Below are positions 22,690 to 36,159 of a stretch of 64,000 nt of DNA, one piece after another. This DNA is from Petaurus breviceps papuanus (Eukaryota > Chordata > Mammalia > Diprotodontia > Petauridae). The stretch is from contig JAMXIF010000086.1 of the NCBI GenBank assembly GCA_028583685.1, positions 13,911,278 to 13,975,277 on the forward strand, given 5' to 3'. Made by a program: the position numbers and the translations under genes. The stretch's first letter is position 1, and each line of letters starts with the position of its first letter. A model generated the notes under the pieces. The model was not told where the DNA came from, ran no database searches, and saw only the letters and a list, made by a program, of their open reading frames with translations.

Positions 22690-22965
22690 ATAGGCAATGT
22701 GGCACAAAGGATAGGGCTTTCAGATACTGCCTAGCTGTGACCTTGGAAAAGTCACTTAATCTTTCTATGCCTCAGCTTCCTTCATTGTAAAATGACAAAT
22801 TGGAACTTGAATCGGAAGACTAGACTCCAGTTGGTTCACTGGCACAGAATCTATGAGATGTTTTGCAATTTGGGCCCTCAGTTTTCCTTACCTATAAAAT
22901 AAGGGGTTGGACTAGATATTCTTTTAAAAGTCATTTTCAGCTCTAGAAATTTAGAAATCTAGAAA
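22690..22965 (+). repeat. MIR-type SINE
   Basis: 'ctgtgaccttggaaaagtca', 'tatgcctcagcttccttca', and a second tail piece 'taaggggttggactagatat'. Confidence 0.65.
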
Positions 22966-23999
22966 TGGTAGATCAGTTAAAAGGAAACTGAACTCCGAAT
23001 AACTAAAAAAAAAAAAAAACAATAATGGCCCAAGAGAACAAATAATGAAATCTGGCTCCTACCTCAGCAAAGAAGGGATAGGGAAGAGGAACTATTGGAG
23101 TAGAATATTATATACATTTTCAGAAGCATTTGCTGCATCAAGATGTTTTGTTTAATGTCAAGAAAAAACAAGAATATCTTCAATATCATGGATGAACTGG
23201 TCCCTTATAGTGACCTTATGCGTGGACATGAACAAGAGTTACATAGGATGGGTAGGCAGGCCTATATGACCTGTGATCTGCATCATTAGAGGGAATTTCT
23301 GTATGGATGAAATCACAGACCCATTTGAAAGTCAACTGCCAATAGAAGTTTTATGCCATTATCTATCAGTACCTGTCAGTTGTAAACACAGAAAATAGGT
23401 CCAAGGAATTCCACGAATGACTTCTTGCTATGTCGTTCTAATTTTCTGGGGGCTTTTGCTAGCTCTCTTTGCCAGTTTTCATAGGATACTAAATATCTTC
23501 TTTGGTGCATTAAAAAAACACACCCTTTCTGTCCGCTCTTAGATTGCTGATGCACCATGCCCCCCATCAAACACCCAATTGCCAATTTGGGTCCCAGTTT
23601 AGGTCAAGATATCTAGCATACTCCTCTACAACAATGCTTCAGGTTCTGTACCAATAAAAGGAGTGTCAAACCATGGGTTGGTGAAAGAAGGAAGAAGAGA
23701 ATACGATATTTTCTGGATAACTAGTAGCTTTTAAGTATGGGAGCAGCTCCTGAAGAGAGTGATATGAGGGGGAAAAACACACGTTAACACTAGGGGCCCT
23801 GAACATCTTTGGTAGATTGAACTGTGGTATTTTTAGAAATGGAAAAAAAATTTATACTATGCTATGTCACTTTTAAATCCTTTACCTATAGCTAAAGTAA
23901 AATAATATCTGTAAAAAAAATTTCAGATTTCAAAGTAGTATTATTATTCCCATTAAAATGACTTCATCTGTTATCATTAAACTTAATGAATTGGATTTC
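22966..23999. other. No gene or repeat recognised
   Basis: About 1 kb of AT-rich sequence without a supported exon. Confidence 0.45.
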
Positions 24000-24134
24000 C
24001 TCCTTCTCTCTCTCTTTTTTTCCTATCAGTTTCTCCCTATCTCTCTGTCTCTGTCCCTCTTTCCCTCTGTCCCTATTTCTATCAGTCTCTCTTTAATTTC
24101 CTCTCTGTCTCTATTTACCTATCTACCTATCTAC

Positions 24135-24196
<62 letters not shown>

Positions 24197-24290
24197 CCAT
24201 CACTGTTTCTTTTAGTCCCTTTGTCTATGCCTCTTTCTCTGTCTCTCTCTCTTTCTCTTTCTGTCTCTTTCTCTATCTCCTCTGTTTCCT
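24000..24290. repeat. CT-rich tract with (TATC)n microsatellite
   Basis: A pyrimidine-rich region encloses a (CTAT)n array at about 24,117-24,196, perfect over most of its length. Confidence 0.95.
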
Positions 24291-25654
24291 CCAGTTTGGT
24301 CCTCTCACTGCCAATGAACTCAGTGAATCCCCCTTGAGCTAGGATCCCCCCAATGAGATTTGAGTGATGGATCTTGAAGGTGGATGCGTGACCTCAGAGT
24401 TCTTCCAAAGTTAAGTAATGACAAGCATTTTCAGCAAAGCTTCTTGAATTTGTTGCCCCCCCAAAGCAAAGACTTCTGGACTCTGCCTTCATGTAAGTAT
24501 TCTAATCTTGTCTGTGCTTTGTAGGTGTTGAAATAATACGTGATCCTCCCAGACTTAATTCTCCACTGGGTAACTAGGAAAGTACTTCTGTACAGTGTTC
24601 CAGGAGCCTCTATTATAGGGAACATTTCAGATTAATGTGGGGAGGGATTCACATTAAAAACACAGTAATAATTTCACTCATCATTCATTCCATAATTCAT
24701 CCAGCAAATATTTAACAATACTGCTGAATTTCTATTCATTTAAGACCAAACTTAAAGAGTATGTCTTCCCTGAAGTTTTCCCTGATCCCCAGAATCAGTT
24801 GTGAATTTTTCTTCTTTACAATCTACATAATATGTTGTTTATTCCACCCTAAATGCACTACGTATTAAACACCTCAAACTCAAAGTCACATAAGCATTTC
24901 AAAATCAGCACATCCAGAACAGAAAAGATCTTTCCCTCTGACAAACCCACCCCTTTTCTGAACTTCCAAATTACTATTATACCAATTATTGTTATCCCAT
25001 TCTTGTCTGATATCTGGTGCCCCAAGGTTGCCCTCTGGCCATGGTGATACCTCATACAGGCCTGTCATTTTCTCTTTAGTATACCTCCTCTGCTCCTTGG
25101 GCAAAACTTATTACATCACCCTTCCTTGTTCACAAACTCATAGGTAGATGGACCTTAGAGATAGTCCAAATCTCTGTATGATTCATAAATCTGCATAGAA
25201 GCATCCTTCTTAGCAAATGTTTATCCAGCTTTTGTTTCAGCACAGAGGTGTTCACCCTTGTGCGCCCAGGTGTGCCTTGGGGGAAGGACAAATGGTAATG
25301 TTCACTCTGGGACCTAAGGTATGCTCCATGAATACCCATGCTTAAACACCTGCATTGAAGGTGAACTCACCTTATCAGAACTTATTTGTACTGTTTGACA
25401 TTTCCTTATAATCCTGAGGAACTAGATAAACTAAGTCTTGATTATGGGTTAATGGATAGTAAAGGTTTAATGTTTTGCCTATCTCTGGCCTTATCTCAGA
25501 GTTATTTGACCCATATTATTTCATCAAGAATTTTTGTGACCTCAAAACCTCTTGTAATTTTCCCCCACTGGACCCCCTTCATTACTCTGTTATATTATTA
25601 AAGCTAAGTAAGTGATGAGGCCAAGCTGAGTGAATATTTCCAAGGCTTGTGGCC
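24291..25654. other. Mostly unassigned; L2 and CR1/L3 scraps
   Basis: 24,665-24,850 resembles an L2 3' piece ('cttccctgaagttttccctg'). 25,140-25,260 resembles antisense CR1/L3 ('ccagcttttgtttcagcac'). Nothing coding is supported. Confidence 0.4.
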
Positions 25655-26710
25655 AAAGCAAGTGACTAGGGCTTTAATCCCAGATCTGCCTTGACTGTCT
25701 AGTTTAGTTTCCTCATCTGTAAAGGGAGTATGGGTTTGTATTACTTCTAAAAGACTTTCCAGCTGTAAACATTCTATGATGCTGTCTGAATGGACAGAAT
25801 AAACATAAAAAGGAGACGCCTGGAAATATAATAACCTTAGCCCAGAGGAAAACCAGAACAATTTCAGACACCCCAGGCCTAGAGAAAGTCTTTGGGGTTG
25901 AGGACTTTCCTGACCTCCTTCAATCACATTATTATATAAATAACTGCTTATTCCTCCTAAGCCACAAACCCATTTGGATATATGTCAATGGGTCCATGGA
26001 CTTTAGTTTGGGGGGGGGGGGAGAGAAGCATATCTTTATTTTTACTAACATCTAACAGAAATTAAGCATTTCTTTCAATTAATTAAAAACATTCTGTGAA
26101 GGAGTCCAAAGGCTTCACTAGATTGCCTCAAAGGTACATGAAATAAACAAGCCTAAGAACACCTGTCTTAGAGTAAGGCTAGGTCTTTTGATACCATAAA
26201 TCACTTTGCTGACCTGCTTGTCTGTTTCCTGCTTCTCTCCTCAGGCAGTATTCTTTTTAACCACCAGGAGGTGAAGTTCACCCCAGACTGTTTGGTTGGG
26301 TTTTTTAAGCAATGCTGATAAGAAGTATAAGGGTTGGGGGGATGGTTAGAGAGAGAAAGGAATGAGATTAAAGCTATTGATTAATGAGGCTTAGAGATTA
26401 CCCATAAATTTTATTTATTTGTACTCTCTGTCCCCCATTTCCAGGGATTAGTCGGGAGCTGACTTTTAGTTTTAACAGGGATTAAGACAAAGTTCTTCAG
26501 TATATGCAGAAAACACTTCAGATCAAAGTCAAAAACACATTTTGTGTCAGATTTTTTTTAAACCACTAACAGTGAGCAACTGAAATACCTGTAGCCACCC
26601 ACGTGTCTTTGGGCAAGTCATTTCAGTACTTAGGGCATGGATATCCTCATCTTAAACATAAGGGGGTAGGGCTAGGTGATTTCTGAAGTCTCTTCCACAT
26701 TCTGAGGCTG
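25655..26710. repeat. MIR-type copies and a hAT fossil
   Basis: 25,655-25,790 is plus-strand MIR-like. 25,970-26,175 is hAT-type, with 'gggtccatggactttagttt' at one end and 'aggagtccaaaggcttcact' in the other half. 26,580-26,710 is plus-strand MIR-like. Between them nothing is recognised. Confidence 0.55.
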
Positions 26711-27839
26711 CCAGTTAGTACAAAGTACAGCAGACTTCCTGCTTCATACTGGCTTAGTCACCTTTGGGAGGATTTTAGCCCTGTATTTTAGAATGGGCCC
26801 AGCCTTCCTATATGCTTCTGAATGCAATGATACAGCTCAGGATATAAACATTGGTCTTCAAATATCCTCCTATATCACCCACCCAAAGTTCAGTTTTATT
26901 CACTTCAAGGTCCAGTCCAGGGCTATTAAGGACATCAGAAAAGGTCACCTTCCACCATACCATTTGGCTTTTCCCTATTTCTGGCCCTTCTCCGGAAAAA
27001 AAAAAAACGAAAACAAAACAACAACAAAAAACAGTCTGTTGCTCTCTAAGAGTTGGCCTATATTCACAAATATACATGAGAACACATGAATGGACATAAA
27101 ATCCTATAAGGTCCCAAGTTGAAGAAAGAAGGAATCGTCTGATCAAGAGCTAGATTGACCAATAAACATGCAATCCAACCGAAATATTCTCAGCCAACAC
27201 ATTATTTGGAGAAACTGGGTTTGAAGACTAGATATGGGAAGGCTGAAAAAAATGATGAAGGATGTGTGAACGAGAAGGAAATCAGGAAGAGAAAAACCAT
27301 GACTGGGTTAATGAGGGGATGACTTCCAAATCAAATGGGGAAATTTGTAGAACAGGGTTTTTGGAGAAGCCTTATGACTCATTGTTGATTGTGAAAAATT
27401 ATAGAGTCATTGTTGCTTCCAAGGGCAGAACTGTGACCCAGTGGCTTTCATGACTTCTGTTTCACTCACCTTTTAAGAAATATTCATCTATTATTGTCTG
27501 CCATCATGTTTAAGGATTTCCATGTGTGTCTGCTTGAACAGGACATCTATTTGCCTGTCCTGTGTTCTAGCCAATCTATTTCTTCTCAATAAAATATACC
27601 CTTCTATTGCCATGGTCAAATTACAAGTGTCATCCTACCAATCTCAGGAATCGTTGTAAGAGCCCATTTCCCATCTTGGATATAATGTCAGGTTTATTTT
27701 GTTTCTTAGTGAAATGTAAAATCATGACTTTTCATTCTTGATCCTTTCCCTTAGCTTTTCATCTGAAATACTGAGCAACTCCACTGCTTTTCTTTTTCTA
27801 CATTATAAATACAATACTATTTTTAAATGGAAGCACTTT
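26711..27839. other. No gene or repeat recognised
   Basis: Contains an A-rich tract at 26,995-27,032. Frames are short and lack signatures. Confidence 0.4.
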
Positions 27840-27975
27840 GCTTTTTTCTTCATGCCCCTTAAATTTCAGTTTAAATATAAAGTAAATAAAGTAATATCTT
27901 CAGACACAGAGATAATCCAAACTCTTAGAAGACCAGATAGAGATCTTAAATTATCTGATCTTAGAAAATTAAATA

Positions 27976-28138
27976 GGGGTGGCTAGGTGGCACAGTGAAT
28001 AGAGCACCAGCCCTGAAGTCAAGAGGACCTGAGTTCAAATAGGGCCACAGACACTTAACACTTACTAGCAGTGTGACCTTGGGCAAGTCACTTAACCCCA
28101 ATTGCCCTGCCTTCCCCCCTCCAAAAAGAAAAAGAAAA
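27976..28138 (+). repeat. WSINE1-like SINE inserted in the L1
   Basis: Full-length copy with A-rich tail. The flanks gaaaattaaata (27,964-27,975) and gaaaatgaaata (28,139-28,150) match at 11 of 12, an ordinary LINE-type target duplication. Confidence 0.88.
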
Positions 28139-29078
28139 GAAAATGAAATAAATACAGTTGTAAAGGAACTACCAAAGGAAGAAAAATCCTGGTTCTGATG
28201 GATTCACAGGAGAATTCCATCAAACTTTTAAAGTAGAGTAAGTACCCATACTTCACAAATTATTTTCAAAAATTGAAAAAAAAAAACATCCTCCCAAATA
28301 TAGTCCCAATGCCAACATCAGGGAAAGAAAAAAACACAAAACTATGAGCCAATATCATTAGTGAATATTGTCTTAAAATTTTTAAAGAATATCCTGTCAA
28401 ACAGACTACAATGACTTATCCAAGAAATCATTCATTATGATCAAGGGAGATTTTAAATCAGGAATGCAATCACAGCTTAACATTAGGAAAATAGTCAACA
28501 TAATGAAACTAAAAACCCAAAATATCCAAAACCACATGATCATCTCAATAGATTCAGGAAAAGCCTTTAACAAAGTATAATGCCCTTTTATGCTAAAATT
28601 CCTACAAAATAGAAGCATAGAGGGACCTTTTAATATTGTAAAAAGCATCTATCTAAAATGAAAAGCAACCATCATATGCAATGGAGAAGCATTCAAACCA
28701 CTGTTGGCAAGGATGCCCACTCTCCACTCTATTATTAGATATTAGTTCTGGTATGATAATGATATCAATAGCAGTAAGACAAGAGAAGGGAATTAAAGGA
28801 ATAAAGACAGGTAAAGAGAAGATAAAACGACCCCTATTTTCTGATAATATTACGATTTTTCTTGCAGGTGATTCAATGATTCAGTAGTTGTAGGCTACAA
28901 AATAAATCATCAAAAATCAACAGCATTTCTACATAATAATAAGACACAGAAGTAGTAATATGAAGAGGCATCTCTTTTCACAACTACAAAGTGCATAAAA
29001 TATCTGGGGATCAGCCTACCAAAGCACCCTAACGACTTGTATAGATTTAATTGCAAAGTACTCCTTAAAGAAATAAAG

Positions 29079-29756
29079 AACTTACCCATTGATCCAGCAA
29101 TATCACTTTTAGGTCTGTATCCCAAAGAGATCATAAAAAAATGGGAAAAGGACCCACATGTCCAAAAATATTTATAGCAGCTCTTTTTGTGGTGGCTAAG
29201 AATTGGAAACTGACGGCATGCCCATCAGTTGGGGAATGGCTGAACAAGTTGTGGTATATGAATACCACATTGTTCCATAAGAAATGATGAGCAGACAGAC
29301 TTCAGAAAAACCTGGAAAGACTTGCATGAATTGATGCTGAGTGAAGTGAGCAGAACCAGGAGAACATTGTACACAGTAACAGCAATATTGTGATGATTAA
29401 TTTTTATGGACTTATTTCTTCTCAGTAATGCAATAAACTAAGACAATTCCAAAAGACTCATAATGGAAAGTACTATCCACATCCAGAGAAAGAACTATGA
29501 CGTCTAAATGCAGACTGAAGCATTCTATTTTCTCTTTTTTCCCTTTGGTTTTTTCTTTCTCATCTTTGGTTCTAATAGTTCTTTACAACATGATTAATGT
29601 GGAAATATAGCTAACATGATTGTACAGGTATAGCCTATATCAGATTGCATGCTGTATTGGGGAGGAATAAGGAAAGGAATGGGAGAAAATTTAAAACTCA
29701 AAATCTTATAAAAGTGAATATTAAAAACGAAAACTAAATAAATAATTTTTTAAAAA
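29079..29756 (+). mobile_element. 5'-truncated younger L1 inserted in the older L1
   Basis: Encodes the end of ORF2 (KIFIAALFVVAKNWKL, then CPSVGEWLNKLWYMN), then a 3' UTR ('cctatatcagattgcatgct') and an A-rich tail. The flanks aaagaaataaag (29,067-29,078) and aaagaaagaaag (29,757-29,768) match at 11 of 12. It splits the older L1 just after KVLLKEIK. Confidence 0.82.
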
Positions 29757-30739
29757 AAAGAAAGAAAGGAAAAACTTAAACAGCTGGAGGAATATTCAGT
29801 GCTCATGACTGGACCATGCCAATATAATAAAAATGATAATACTATCAGGATTAATTTATACTTTTAATGCTATATCTATAGCATTATAGCATATCTACAT
29901 GTGTGTATACATACACACGCCAAGTAAATAGATGCTTTACAGAACCTGATAAAATAATAACCAATTTCATTTGGAAAAAGAAAAGATCTAGAATATCATG
30001 GGAAATTATGAAAAGAAGTAGGGACAAAGTGGTAATCCACTTCCAGACCATGAACTACATTACAAAGCAGCAGTGATAACTGAAAACAAAATACATGTCT
30101 ATGAATTGGAGAATGCATAAACAAAATTATGGCACACAAATGTAATGGAATATTACCCTTCTGTAAGAAATTATGTATATGATGAATACAGAGAAACATG
30201 GAAAGATCTGTATGAACTGATGCAAAATGAAGTGAATAGTCAAGAAAACACTATATACAGTAATTACAACAATGAAAATAGAATGACAACACATTAAAAA
30301 ATTAAAAGTAAATGTAACAAAATTGTAAAGATCAAGCAGGAGTTGAAGAGATATAAGAAGACACACCCAACCCACCTCTCCATGGAGGTATTATACATTA
30401 TTTTGTGACTTTTTCAATGTATTATCAATGGTACTGATTTGTTTATCTTTCAAAAAAATTTCTTTCTTATATGAGATGGTTCTCTGGGAGAGGCACAGGG
30501 AGTGGGGGGGGGAGGATAGATACTTGTGATAACCATTATTATGTAAGAAACAAAAGATATTAATAAAAACTTATTAAAAATAAAAAGTTTAAATTTCCTT
30601 CCTAGTGCTCACAATTTTATTGCTCCCTTGCCAAGAACCCATCATTGTGATATTTTAAGCGATAGTCTTGAAATATAAATATTCTTTAGCACTACTCAGT
30701 TAGTAGTTAATTAATCTATTAATTACTAATAATTATTCA

Positions 30740-31195
30740 GTTTCAGGTCCTCCTTTCCCAAGTCCAGAAACTCAGATGGAAGGTTCTACCTAAAATCCTT
30801 TGTGGGACAGCTCTGCCATGACACCCCATCTTCCATCTCTTATCTTCTTTGCTTTGGTGGTCCTCCATGCCTGGACTTAACTCCCAATTCAGAGTGGGGA
30901 GAAAAAACCTCCTTCTCTTTTCAAATATTGCTTCCTTCAAATATCTGCTCGTCATACTTTCTACATGTAGTCATTTCTCATCTCGCCCAGCTGCTAGTGC
31001 CTTCAGCTTCCCCTTTCCCCCCAAAAAAATATTACCTTGTTTTTATTTTATATCTCCTTATTTACAAACATCTTGTCTTCTCTCAAAATTGTGAAGGCAG
31101 ATACTGTTATATTTTTGTCTTTGTATTCCTGGGAGCTGGCACAGAGCCTGCTACATAGTAGGTGATTAATAAATACTTTTTAATCAATTGCCTGT
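30740..31195 (+). mobile_element. L2 3' region
   Basis: About 450 bases, ending 'gtgaaggcagatactgttat', 'ggcacagagcctgctacata', 'ggtgattaataaatactttt'. Confidence 0.75.
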
Positions 31196-31609
31196 TGAAA
31201 TTGTATCTGTACTTCAGAGTACAGCTTCTATTTCATGAAAACTACCTAGATTCCCTTAGCCATAGGTGATCCCTCTATCCTTGGAACTCTAATAGTACTT
31301 TGCCTTTACCTGTCTTCTAAAACTCATTGACATTCATCCTTTTTTAATGATGATGATGATTGCTATTATATTTGTTTGTGGACCTATTTAAAACATATGT
31401 AATATAGTGGAAAGAACACAGAACTAGTCGTAAAGAGGCCTTCATTCTAGTAAGTAAATATGCCACTGATTTTCTATGTCAGTCAGTCAATCAATTCAGT
31501 AGAATTTATTAAGAACTCCCTATATGACTATTATGTGACCTCTGGCAGTTATTACTGTCTTCAGTTTCCTATTTGTAAAATGTAACACAAGGTTACTATT
31601 ATCATTTAT
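31196..31609 (+). repeat. MIR-type SINE with flanking spacer
   Basis: A diverged MIR-like copy covers about 31,395-31,600 ('tatagtggaaagaacacaga', 'cagtttcctatttgtaaaat'). Confidence 0.5.
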
Positions 31610-32285
31610 TACTATGCATTGTGTATCTGCTTTGTTCCACTGATTTACCTTCCTATTTTTCTATTTCTATTCTTCTGTTTCTTAGCTAGTACTACATAGT
31701 TTTGATAATTACTGCTTTATAATGCAGTTTTAGATCTGCTACTACTAAACCTCCTTCCTTTATATTCTTTATTAATTCCTTTGATATTCTTGACTTTTTG
31801 TTCTTTCAAATGAATTTTGTTATTATTTTTCTTGCTAAATAAAATAATTTTTTGATCATTTAATTGGGATGACATTGAACAAGTAGACTAGTTTAGGTAG
31901 AATTGTAATTTTTATTATATTGCCTTTGCCCATCCATGAACAATTAATATTTCTCCAGTTATTTAAATCTAACTTGACTTGTATAAAAAAGTCTTATAAT
32001 TATATTCTTGTAGTTTCTGAGTCTGTCTTGGCAGATACACTGCCAAGCATTTTATGCTGTCTACAGTTATTTTAAATGACCCATCTCTTACTCTTGCAGG
32101 GTTTTGTTGGTGATATATAGAAATAATGATGATTTATTTGAGTTTATTTTATATACTGCTACTTTGCTAAAATTATTAATTGTTTCAACTAGCTTTTTAG
32201 TTGAATCTCTTGGATTTTCCAAATATATCATTATATGTCTGCAAAGAGAGATAATTTTATTGCCTATCCCTAGCATTCTAGCATC
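31610..32285 (-). mobile_element. L1 ORF2 fragment (RT region)
   Basis: Minus-strand translation gives MIYLENPRDSTKKLVETINNF and FSKVAVYKINSNKSS, the segment just after the FADD motif of L1 reverse transcriptase. The rest continues as L1 ORF2. Confidence 0.85.
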
Positions 32286-33037
32286 TACTTCTCACCTCTC
32301 ACCTTCTCTAAGATGTGATTTTTACATGATCCAGACCAATTGATTGGTGCCAAAGCACAAGTCATGAAACTCCAGTTCCTTACTCAAAAGGCTTCAGACA
32401 TTCTCAATGGAAAATACATTTCAGGAAAGAAAATATAAAGAAGGCCAGAAAGAAGCACAGACAAACAGGGCTGCTTTGAAAGCTACAGGTCAAACTTATA
32501 TACTTAAACAAGAAAAGCAAGTAATATATAATAGATATCTGCAAAATGAAATATATTTTGTAGCATTGCCTTCTCATCAGTGAATCTACCTAATAAGCAA
32601 TATTTTAACATTTCCCAGACTTTGCCCTCAGACATCCAAAGAGCAATAAACTCTTTGGGGAGTTATCAAATCATTATATTTGAACAGGAGTCTGGTGATC
32701 TCCCAGGTCAGGTAGGGCACTTGGGCACTGAAACTAGCAAAGATTTCAGCAATAAAAGGTGCCACCCACCTTTTATCAAAAAATGCAAACTGTCCCCAGG
32801 CAAATGACCTGGGCCTAAGGGTCAGGGAATATGATAGTGCCCTTCACGTCAGCCTCATGCTATTTCTGTCCTTTACATTTGGATAATTTTGGAACATCTC
32901 AGCATGAAAAGCCTTTAAGTCATCATGGTTCTGGCAATCTGGAAAAAAATGAATAAATAAAAATTGCCTACAAACCTTGGGGACTTCATAATTTTTTTTT
33001 GTTTTATTGATCTTTCGATTTTTACATCTTTTATTTT

Positions 33038-33040
<3 letters not shown>
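32286..33040. other. No gene or repeat recognised
   Basis: AT-rich, no supported exon. Confidence 0.45.

Positions 33041-33080
<40 letters not shown>
33041..33080. repeat. (CA)n microsatellite
   Basis: About 20 perfect CA units. Confidence 0.98.
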
Positions 33081-33082
<2 letters not shown>

Positions 33083-33229
33083 TTGAATCTTCCTCTGTAA
33101 CAAGGAAAAACTCTAATTGAACAATGCATATCCTGTTCCAACAGCATGCCCAGTAGATCCCACCTCTCCATTCAGAGAAGGGCAAATGGGTTTCATTATC
33201 TCTTCTCCAGGACGAAGATGGGTCATTAC

Positions 33230-33550
33230 CATTCATCTAAGTTCAACTTCCTTAGAATGTTGCTTTTATTTCCATTCTTGGATCACATTGTTACTTGTCC
33301 TGGTTCTGCTCACTGTACTCTGTATCAGTTCATACAAGTCTTCCCATCTTTCTCTGAATTTCTTATAACAGTTGTTTCTAACAACACAGTAACATTACCA
33401 CAAATTCACAGGCCACCATTTGTACAGCCGTTCCCTAACCAATGGACATATCCTTTATTTCCAGATTTTTTGCTGCCATGAAAAGTTGCCTGAAAATCTT
33501 AAAAGCAGTTTGTTTTATTGGTGAAAATGGTTTACTTTTCCTTTTTCATT
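33230..33550 (-). mobile_element. L1 ORF2 C-terminal fragment
   Basis: Antisense: 'ctggttctgctcactgtact', 'gtatcagttcatacaagtct', 'ccaatggacatatcctttat', parallel to the sense text at 29,170-29,370. Confidence 0.75.
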
Positions 33551-34559
33551 TATTTTGGCCTGCATATGCTAGTGGCAACTTGGTCCAGACAGCTACTGTT
33601 TACAATGTTCATTGGGGTTTTTTTTTCCCCCTGTAGTCCAAGTCCACCTTTCTCTGTCTTGCTATGCAGTCACTTTATGTGGTAAAACCTTGGCAGTTTC
33701 TAGTAGGATGAGCTTTGGGACAGCAGCTTCTTCTGACATTTGTTCTTTTGGATATTTTTTGGACTCTATGCTTTGATTTGGGTTAAGCAGAGTTGGCATC
33801 ATTCTCCCTTTGAGTTGGGGGAAAAGAGAAGAATAGGTTGAAAATTTGCTCCGTTTTCAGGGAGGATTCATTTGCAATTTTCATTTTCTATTTTTTTTTT
33901 TTTTTGCTTTTTGTCTCTAGCTTACTGGAATTCCATCCTGCCTTAACACCCTAGAGATGTTAATAGATGAGGGGAGAAGTTCACACTGGCCAGCTAGGGT
34001 CTTGTGGGTTATCTAATTGAGTATTGATTCCCATCCCCAAAAGGGAACCAAAAAGAGAGTTCTAGCTGGTTTTTGGCTTTGGCTTTAATAATAGCTTAGG
34101 GAACAGCTCAAAGGGCATTTTGACCTTCAACCTTTCCAAGGTCTCTGCACACTTTAGTTTTGCCTGGAGCATTTCTTTAGTTTAAATTAAGACTTGTGTG
34201 CTCATTAAAACCTCTGGATACCTAAAAAAAGATTATGACAATAAGAACTGTTTTTAATAAAAATGGGCATTGGGTCGTTACTAGGGTAGAGAGTAGGGAG
34301 TCTTTCTGTGTGCTTGTTTTCTCAGACATCTGAAGCAGATCTCTCTATTTGGTCCTGGCCTCTGTAAAGATCTGAATGGGTTGGTAGCTGAAGGGAACTA
34401 ATGACCTTTAAGGGAGGACTGCTACCCTAAGTGCCTGTGACTAGTGATATAATAGCTGGATGCAAGCCCAGTCTTGACCCTGTCAGATTAATGCCAAATA
34501 GGAGACAGTGTCCTTAAAGTTGTAGAATGCAGTGGGCATTTAAATTGGCTTCTTAAGAG
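33551..34559. other. No gene or repeat recognised
   Basis: About 1 kb without a convincing frame. Confidence 0.4.
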
Positions 34560-34922
34560 AATTATTGTTGGAAGGAAACTTGTAAATATACATATTTGTG
34601 TCTAATGGTAGCCTTGGGAGAGGAGGGGAAGGAAGAAAAAGGAAAGTAGAAAGTTACATGATAACTCTATTATATGTTTAAAAGAAATAGAAAGTTGTAC
34701 ATAATGGATTTGCCATATGCAATCTTTTTATTATATTTCATTATAGAAATGTTTGTCTTATTTCATAAATTAAAAATAAAATAATTTTTTTTTAAAAAGA
34801 AGTCATCTAGTCCAACACCATTCCATACTTGATTTTCTTGATAAGGCAACTGAGGACCAGGAGTTAAATGACTTGTCAAAGGTAACAGCTATTAGGTAAT
34901 AGAAGCAGGACTCAAAGTCCTC
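34560..34922. repeat. LINE 3' end (+) and MIR-type copy (-)
   Basis: 34,560-34,798 ends in an A-rich tail after a purine-rich stretch, like an L1 3' UTR. 34,800-34,922 is an antisense MIR-like copy ('atgacttgtcaaaggtaac'). Confidence 0.5.
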
Positions 34923-35152
34923 GAATCCTGAATTTAGAGTTGGAAGGAACTTTAGAAGCCATTGAATCCAACATTTTTTTTCTATCCACTTTTTTAAATT
35001 ACATTTTATGTTTCTTTTAAGTTTACATCATTCGTTTCCACAAGATTTAGAGTTACAAATTTTCTCCCTGTCTTTCCCCTAACTACCATCCCCAAACAGC
35101 AATTCCACTATATACCCCCTCCCCCAATCTGTTCTTTCCTATATCCTCCCCC

Positions 35153-35552
35153 NNNNNNNNNNNNNNNNNNNNNNNNNNNNNNNNNNNNNNNNNNNNNNNN
35201 NNNNNNNNNNNNNNNNNNNNNNNNNNNNNNNNNNNNNNNNNNNNNNNNNNNNNNNNNNNNNNNNNNNNNNNNNNNNNNNNNNNNNNNNNNNNNNNNNNNN
35301 NNNNNNNNNNNNNNNNNNNNNNNNNNNNNNNNNNNNNNNNNNNNNNNNNNNNNNNNNNNNNNNNNNNNNNNNNNNNNNNNNNNNNNNNNNNNNNNNNNNN
35401 NNNNNNNNNNNNNNNNNNNNNNNNNNNNNNNNNNNNNNNNNNNNNNNNNNNNNNNNNNNNNNNNNNNNNNNNNNNNNNNNNNNNNNNNNNNNNNNNNNNN
35501 NNNNNNNNNNNNNNNNNNNNNNNNNNNNNNNNNNNNNNNNNNNNNNNNNNNN
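35153..35552. other. Assembly gap, 400 N
   Basis: A run of exactly 400 N inside the HAL1 3' region. The true length is unknown. Confidence 1.
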
Positions 35553-36159
35553 GCTCATCACCCACCCTTACTGGGAAGATAAGTAATTCCATATAGGTTG
35601 TATGTGTGTAGCTATGTAAAACATTTCCATAGTGGATATATTGTAAAAGACTGACTGTATTTCCCTCCATCCTATCCCGCCCACCACTTATTCTGTTCTC
35701 TACTTTGACCCTATCCCTTTTCAAAAGTGTGTGCTTCTAACTACCCTCCCCTCCAACCTGCCCTCCCCTGCATCATCCCCCCTCTCATCTCCCTCCCCTT
35801 ACTCTCCTGTAGGGGGAGATACACAATTTAGTGTGTATGTCATTCCCTCCCTAAGCCAAATTAGTGGGAGTAAGGTTGACCCATTCCCTTTTGCCTTCCT
35901 GTTCTTCCCCTCCATTGTAACAGTTTTCCCCTGCCTCTTCTATATAATTTACCCTATTCTGTCTCTCCCCATCTCCTCTCACAATATTCCTCTCTCACCT
36001 CTCAATTTCACCTTTTAAGTATCATCCCTTCCTATTCAATTGATCCTGTACCCTCTCTCTATGTATACCTGTACACATATATACACACACTCATATATGT
36101 ATTCATATGCCCATATACCTCCTATATAGACATATGATTTCTTTTCCCTGTTTACCTTC

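Larger units (their letters stand above)
27840..30590 (+). mobile_element. L1 ORF2 and 3' UTR, carrying two nested insertions
   Basis: Plus-strand L1 ORF2, decayed. Recognisable parts in order: KELPKEEKS (28,165), the central RT region, KYLGISLPK and YRFNCKVLLKEIK (about 28,990-29,078), then after an insertion LKQLEEYSVLMTGP (29,775), NQFHLEKEK (29,960) and TKLWHTNVMEYY...ETWKDLYELMQNEV (30,120-30,235), which matches the L1 C-terminus. A 3' UTR and A-rich end follow near 30,590. A SINE (27,976-28,138) and a younger L1 (29,079-29,756) sit inside it. Confidence 0.85.

Noticed and set aside
32844-33236. 130-codon frame with a (VC)n run
   Set aside because: The Val/Cys run is the (CA)n microsatellite. 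The ends show no exon features.
35083-35724. 213-codon frame made mostly of X
   Set aside because: It spans the 400-base assembly gap.
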